A stretch of DNA of 33,633 nucleotides from CAYTCZ01 sp964436315 (lineage in GTDB: Bacteria > Actinomycetota > Thermoleophilia > Gaiellales > Gaiellaceae). Shown here piece after piece: positions 30,560 to 33,633 of this stretch. The notes under the pieces were generated by a model. The model saw nothing but the letters and a program-made list of their open reading frames with translations, had not been told where the DNA came from and searched no databases. Both the position numbers and the translations under genes were made by a program. The DNA lies in NCBI GenBank assembly GCA_964436315.1, contig CAYTCZ010000032.1, positions 1 through 33,633 on the forward strand. The letters run 5' to 3'. Each line of letters starts with the position of its first letter. Within the stretch, counting starts at the first letter, position 1.

Positions 30560-31534
30560 GTGGGGGCAAACGGGACACCAGAATGGTTCTTCCAAATCGT
30601 CGGGAGACCGACGGGTGGAGTAGATCGGCGAGGTCGCGGACAAGATGTCTGGTTCGGGGAACTCTTCAGCGGCGCCTGGCGCGTCTACACACGCCAGGCT
30701 CGCGGCTGGATTCCGGCGTCGGCGGTCCTCTATGTCGTTCCGGCCCTCATCGCAGGTCTCGCTTCGCTCGCAGACGCTTCGTGGGCCAGAGGCATCGTCT
30801 ACGCGATCCTGGTCGCCACAACGTCACTCCTCACAGCCACGTGTGCCCGCCAACTCGCCGAGGGAGACCCGCTCGAGCAAACGATCGAGCTGGGCCCGCG
30901 CTCCGCGGGGCTTCTCGTTCGTGTGCGTGGTCTCGCACTAATCGCGGTCGTCGCGGGGATCGGGGTAGCGGTAGGAGTCGGTTTCCTCCTGCGCGTCGTG
31001 CCGGCCATCGTGCTGATCGCCTACCTCGGCCTTGCTGCGCCGGCAATCGCGCTCGAGGCTGGAGGAGCCGCCGCCGCTTTTCGGCGCAGCGCGTCGCTGC
31101 CAGCGAAGAACGTTCTCGGCATGCTCGGCACCTCGGCCGTCATCGCCCTCCTTGCTGCCGGCTCTTTCGCGATCGTTTCGTTTCTGACCGCGCCGCTTCA
31201 CGATGTGGTAGCTGCGGTCATAGCGCCGCTCGTCGTCGGCGCAGTCGTAGCACCGTACGTCGCGGTGGCACTCACACTCGTGTACTTCACCCGCACCGAG
31301 GAGGTCAAGCTGACGCTGGCACCTCTCGCCCGACGGTTCCGTCGCCGGAGATGGTCTGGAACGTCGACGCAGCCAACCAATGCCCAGCCAAACCGGGAGT
31401 CACTCGTCACCATCGATTCCGTGGTCGAGTTGATCGCGAATTCTCCTACGACCCTCGCTGAAGACGAGTCCGACCACCGACCAAGAGTCGCTACCCGGCG
31501 CGACCTCCGCACGCGCTACACCTTCACCCCGTAA
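30560..31534 (+). CDS. Multi-pass membrane protein, GPDPase-membrane-domain-like
   Basis: About 324 aa from GTG 30560 (AGAGG about 9 nt upstream); the frame is open from a TTG at 30458, but those residues look random. FGELFSGAWRVYTRQARGWIPASAVLY opens a domain of about six helices, with VLIAYLGLAAPAIALEAGGAAAAFRRSASL in the middle, as in actinobacterial proteins annotated with a glycerophosphodiester phosphodiesterase membrane domain. The last 80 residues are polar and rich in Arg and Thr. No catalytic domain is attached, so its role is unknown. A 292-codon frame on the same strand within it is a shadow. It is divergent from the cupin gene and convergent with the S9 peptidase. Confidence 0.72.
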   Translation: MGANGTPEWFFQIVGRPTGGVDRRGRGQDVWFGELFSGAWRVYTRQARGWIPASAVLYVVPALIAGLASLADASWARGIVYAILVATTSLLTATCARQLAEGDPLEQTIELGPRSAGLLVRVRGLALIAVVAGIGVAVGVGFLLRVVPAIVLIAYLGLAAPAIALEAGGAAAAFRRSASLPAKNVLGMLGTSAVIALLAAGSFAIVSFLTAPLHDVVAAVIAPLVVGAVVAPYVAVALTLVYFTRTEEVKLTLAPLARRFRRRRWSGTSTQPTNAQPNRESLVTIDSVVELIANSPTTLAEDESDHRPRVATRRDLRTRYTFTP

Positions 31535-31590
31535 CGGCCGAGGCGTGCCGCCAGACCTGCGTCACCGGGGAAGTACTCGAACGGGCCGAG

Positions 31591-33429
31591 TTATTCGGGC
31601 TCGAATCGTCCGCCGAGATGGGTTGCGAGGAAGCGCTCGGCGGCCGCATAGAAGCGAAGGCGGTTCTCGGGCTTGGCAAAGCCGTGGCCTTCGTCTTCAA
31701 ACAGCATGTATTGGTGCTCGATGCCCTTCTCTCGCATCGCCGCGACGATCTGCTCAGACTCCGACTGCTTGACACGTGGGTCGTTGGCGCCCTGCGCAAT
31801 AAGGATCGGAATGCTGATGTTTTCGACTCTCGAGAGCGGCGAACGCTCCCAGAGAAACTCGCGTTCCGTCTCGGGGTTGCCGACGCGTTCCCGAAACTGT
31901 GCGAGTAGCGGCTTCCAATACGGGGGAATCGACTCGATCAGAGTGTTCAAGTTCGACGGCCCGACGATGTCGACCGCACAGCGAAAGATGTCAGGCGTGA
32001 ATGTCGCGCCAACCAGGGCTGCATATCCGCCGTACGAACCGCCGAAGATCGCGATGCGATCGGGGTCGGCCCAGCCCCGACCGACGACCTCGTCGACCGC
32101 GTCGATGAGGTCGTCGTGCATCTTGGCTCCCCATTCACGGTCGCCGGCGTTCACGAAGTGCTTGCCGTAGCCGGTCGATCCTCTGTAGTTGACCTGGACG
32201 CAGAGATAGCCGCGATTCGCGAACCACTGGGCGGATGGGTCGAAACCCCACGAGTCGCGAGCCCACGGCCCGCCGTGAACATTGAGTACGGCGGGCAGCG
32301 CGTTGTGCCCGACTCCGCGCGGGAACGTCGCGTACCCGTGAATCGAAAGGCCGTCTCGAGCCTCGAAGCTGAACGGCTCCATCGGAGCGAGCGTGTAGTT
32401 GGATAACGCGGGCTGGTGCTCGAAGAGGAACGTCGCGTCTCCCGTGCTTCGATCGTAGATGTAGTGGGGATAGGGTCCGTCGTCCTTGGTAAAGGCAACG
32501 AGCCATAATTGATCACGGTCGTCGTGGCCCGAGAGAGCAAAATCCCCCTCGTCTAGGGAACGCACGCGCTCGACGTCGGCCTCGATGTCTGGATCGAGCA
32601 CCCTGTACTCGGCGCGGTCTTTCAGGAAGACCGCTAACTGTGGAGTGTGTTTGTCCGGATGCGTCCGAACCGAGACGACGTCGAAGGCCGGATCTTCGGC
32701 GATCACCGATGCCTGGCCATTCGCGATGTCCAGCCGAACGAGCCGGCCCGCGTTGGCATCAACCGAGCTGACCGCGAACAGACTCTTGCCGTCCTCGCTG
32801 AAACCAACCGGCGTCGTTGTCAGTGCGTCCTCCTGGCTCGCCTCGAGAAGGGGCTGCCAGTCAGAGTTGGCGCCGTCACGGACGTGAAGTACGAGCCCGC
32901 CGTCCTCGCACGCCTCAACGCCAGCCCTCACCTGCAACTCAGCATCGGCGACGAAGCCGACGAACCCCGGGTTGTCGACGATCTTCTCGAGCCCTCCCGA
33001 GGCAAGGTCGAGGCGATACACGTCGTGCAGTTCAGGGTTGTCCTTGTTCAGACCAACCAGAACCTCGTTCGGGAACCGTTTGTCGACGGCCTCGATTCTC
33101 GCCTGAACCCCGTCGAACGGCGTGAGATCACGATCCTCACGGGTCTCGACGTCGACGGCGTGAAGCCGCCAGTTCTCGTCGCCCCCCTCATCTTGGATGT
33201 AGAGGAGGTGGCGGTTGTCGTGGGCCCAGAAGTACGTCCGGACTCCCCTGTCTCGGTCGCGAGTCACGCATTCGGATTCGTCCGAGCCAACCGTTCCGAG
33301 CCAGATATTCAGAACGCCGTCGTCAGGCGCGATCCACGACAGGCGTGAGCCGTCTGGCGAGATGCCCGGTGAGGTCCGCTCGGGATTGCCGAACAGCACC
33401 TCTCGCGGAACGAGGGGGATCTCCTCCAC
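31591..33429 (-). CDS. S9 family peptidase (prolyl oligopeptidase/acylaminoacyl peptidase type)
   Basis: 612 aa, the normal size. Residues about 20-350 form a beta-propeller (SPDGSRLSWIAPDDG, YFWAHDNRHLLYIQDEGGDENWRL and similar blades) that screens substrates. The C-terminal alpha/beta-hydrolase domain has LNVHGGPWARDSWG (oxyanion side) and the triad S465 (GGSYGGYAALVG), D550 (GANDPRV) and H582 (DEGHGF). No signal peptide, so it is a cytoplasmic peptidase acting on short or N-acylated peptides. It starts with GTG 33429. It is divergent from the damaged decarboxylase start, with only about 26 nt between. Confidence 0.94.
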   Translation of the reverse strand: MEEIPLVPREVLFGNPERTSPGISPDGSRLSWIAPDDGVLNIWLGTVGSDESECVTRDRDRGVRTYFWAHDNRHLLYIQDEGGDENWRLHAVDVETREDRDLTPFDGVQARIEAVDKRFPNEVLVGLNKDNPELHDVYRLDLASGGLEKIVDNPGFVGFVADAELQVRAGVEACEDGGLVLHVRDGANSDWQPLLEASQEDALTTTPVGFSEDGKSLFAVSSVDANAGRLVRLDIANGQASVIAEDPAFDVVSVRTHPDKHTPQLAVFLKDRAEYRVLDPDIEADVERVRSLDEGDFALSGHDDRDQLWLVAFTKDDGPYPHYIYDRSTGDATFLFEHQPALSNYTLAPMEPFSFEARDGLSIHGYATFPRGVGHNALPAVLNVHGGPWARDSWGFDPSAQWFANRGYLCVQVNYRGSTGYGKHFVNAGDREWGAKMHDDLIDAVDEVVGRGWADPDRIAIFGGSYGGYAALVGATFTPDIFRCAVDIVGPSNLNTLIESIPPYWKPLLAQFRERVGNPETEREFLWERSPLSRVENISIPILIAQGANDPRVKQSESEQIVAAMREKGIEHQYMLFEDEGHGFAKPENRLRFYAAAERFLATHLGGRFEPE

Positions 33430-33455
33430 TGGCCCGCAAGTGATATCAAGACCGG

Positions 33456-33633
33456 TTGAAAATCCGCGTCAACAGCGGTGCGCCGCGACTGTTCGACCAT
33501 TCGTCACTCAACGGCCACCCCCCGATTCATGGGCTACATCCTCGGCTCGCCAGCGCCGATCGGAGCACTCGGCGATCTGCTCGCGGCAGCGGTCAATCCA
33601 AATGTCGGCGGTTGGCCCCTTGCGCCGATCGCC
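33456..33633 (+). pseudogene. 5'-truncated, frameshifted PLP-dependent decarboxylase (partial, runs off the window)
   Basis: From a TTG at 33456 one frame reads ...RLFDHSSLNGHP, and after a run of six C (33518-33523) the neighbouring frame continues RFMGYILGSPAPIGALGDLLAAAVNPNVGGWPLAPIA. Joined, they give the GHPRFMGYI...ALGDLLAAALNPNVG stretch of group II pyridoxal-dependent decarboxylases. One C fewer would restore the frame. In addition the usual 50-70 residues before GHPRF are absent; the divergent peptidase gene starts at 33429. So either the gene is a decayed remnant or the assembly has an indel, and the protein has an unusual short N-terminus. The rest lies beyond the window. Confidence 0.55.

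Noticed and set aside
30583..31461. 292-codon frame within the membrane protein gene on the same strand
   Set aside because: Arg-rich translation with no hydrophobic segments; the overlapping frame encodes a clear polytopic membrane protein.

Overview
The window is high-GC bacterial DNA with frequent GTG/TTG starts, tightly packed genes and many 4-base NTGA stop/start overlaps. The gene content fits a soil-type actinobacterium, most likely class Thermoleophilia (Gaiellales/Solirubrobacterales); this includes a secreted-protein C-terminal domain of a kind I associate with that class, a caa3-type CtaG locus and actinobacterial-style membrane proteins. That placement is inference. A 100-N scaffold gap (12970-13069) shows it is a draft or metagenome assembly, so linkage across the gap is not proven.

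Layout. 266-1444 (-) is an HtrA-type protease with a possible response-regulator operator and near-leaderless promoter. 2200-8005 (+) is a sugar-nucleotide/surface-glycan operon: GSAM-like aminotransferase, DUF4910 aminopeptidase-like protein, sugar C-methyltransferase, RfbF-like nucleotidyltransferase, PIG-L deacetylase. 8048-10126 (+) holds a VOC protein, a DAO-type FAD oxidoreductase and a histidine phosphatase. A clear TPP riboswitch (10134-10222) precedes an SSS-family symporter, a PfkB-type kinase and a small Asp-box protein: a probable thiamine (precursor) uptake and salvage operon. After the gap come two secreted beta-propeller proteins (13286-17629) that share a C-terminal domain containing a perfect 181-bp DNA repeat. 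17626-21103 (-) holds a PhzF-type isomerase and a second glycan block (glycosyltransferase, RmlC-like epimerase, NAD-dependent epimerase). 21322-23353 (+) is SixA-like phosphatase plus an ABC-2 exporter.

The most notable locus is 23454-24041: an AhpD-like peroxidase-related gene whose only in-frame stop, a TGA, sits exactly where the second cysteine of the CxxC redox motif belongs, with a hairpin 20 nt downstream. This is what a selenocysteine-containing AhpD-like protein looks like. 24197-29007 (+) is an exported/membrane set (Cys-rich repeat protein, four-helix membrane protein, cupredoxin-like protein, polytopic FedB-like protein, 52-aa membrane protein, CtaG), plausibly for copper handling or cytochrome oxidase assembly. 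It ends at a 166-bp MITE-like element with perfect 20-bp terminal inverted repeats and TAA target duplications, whose junction supplies the stop codon of the convergent GNAT gene.

The right end has a cupin gene, a multi-pass membrane protein, an S9 peptidase (-), and a 5'-truncated, frameshifted start of a PLP-dependent decarboxylase. All family assignments come from reading motifs; no database search was possible.
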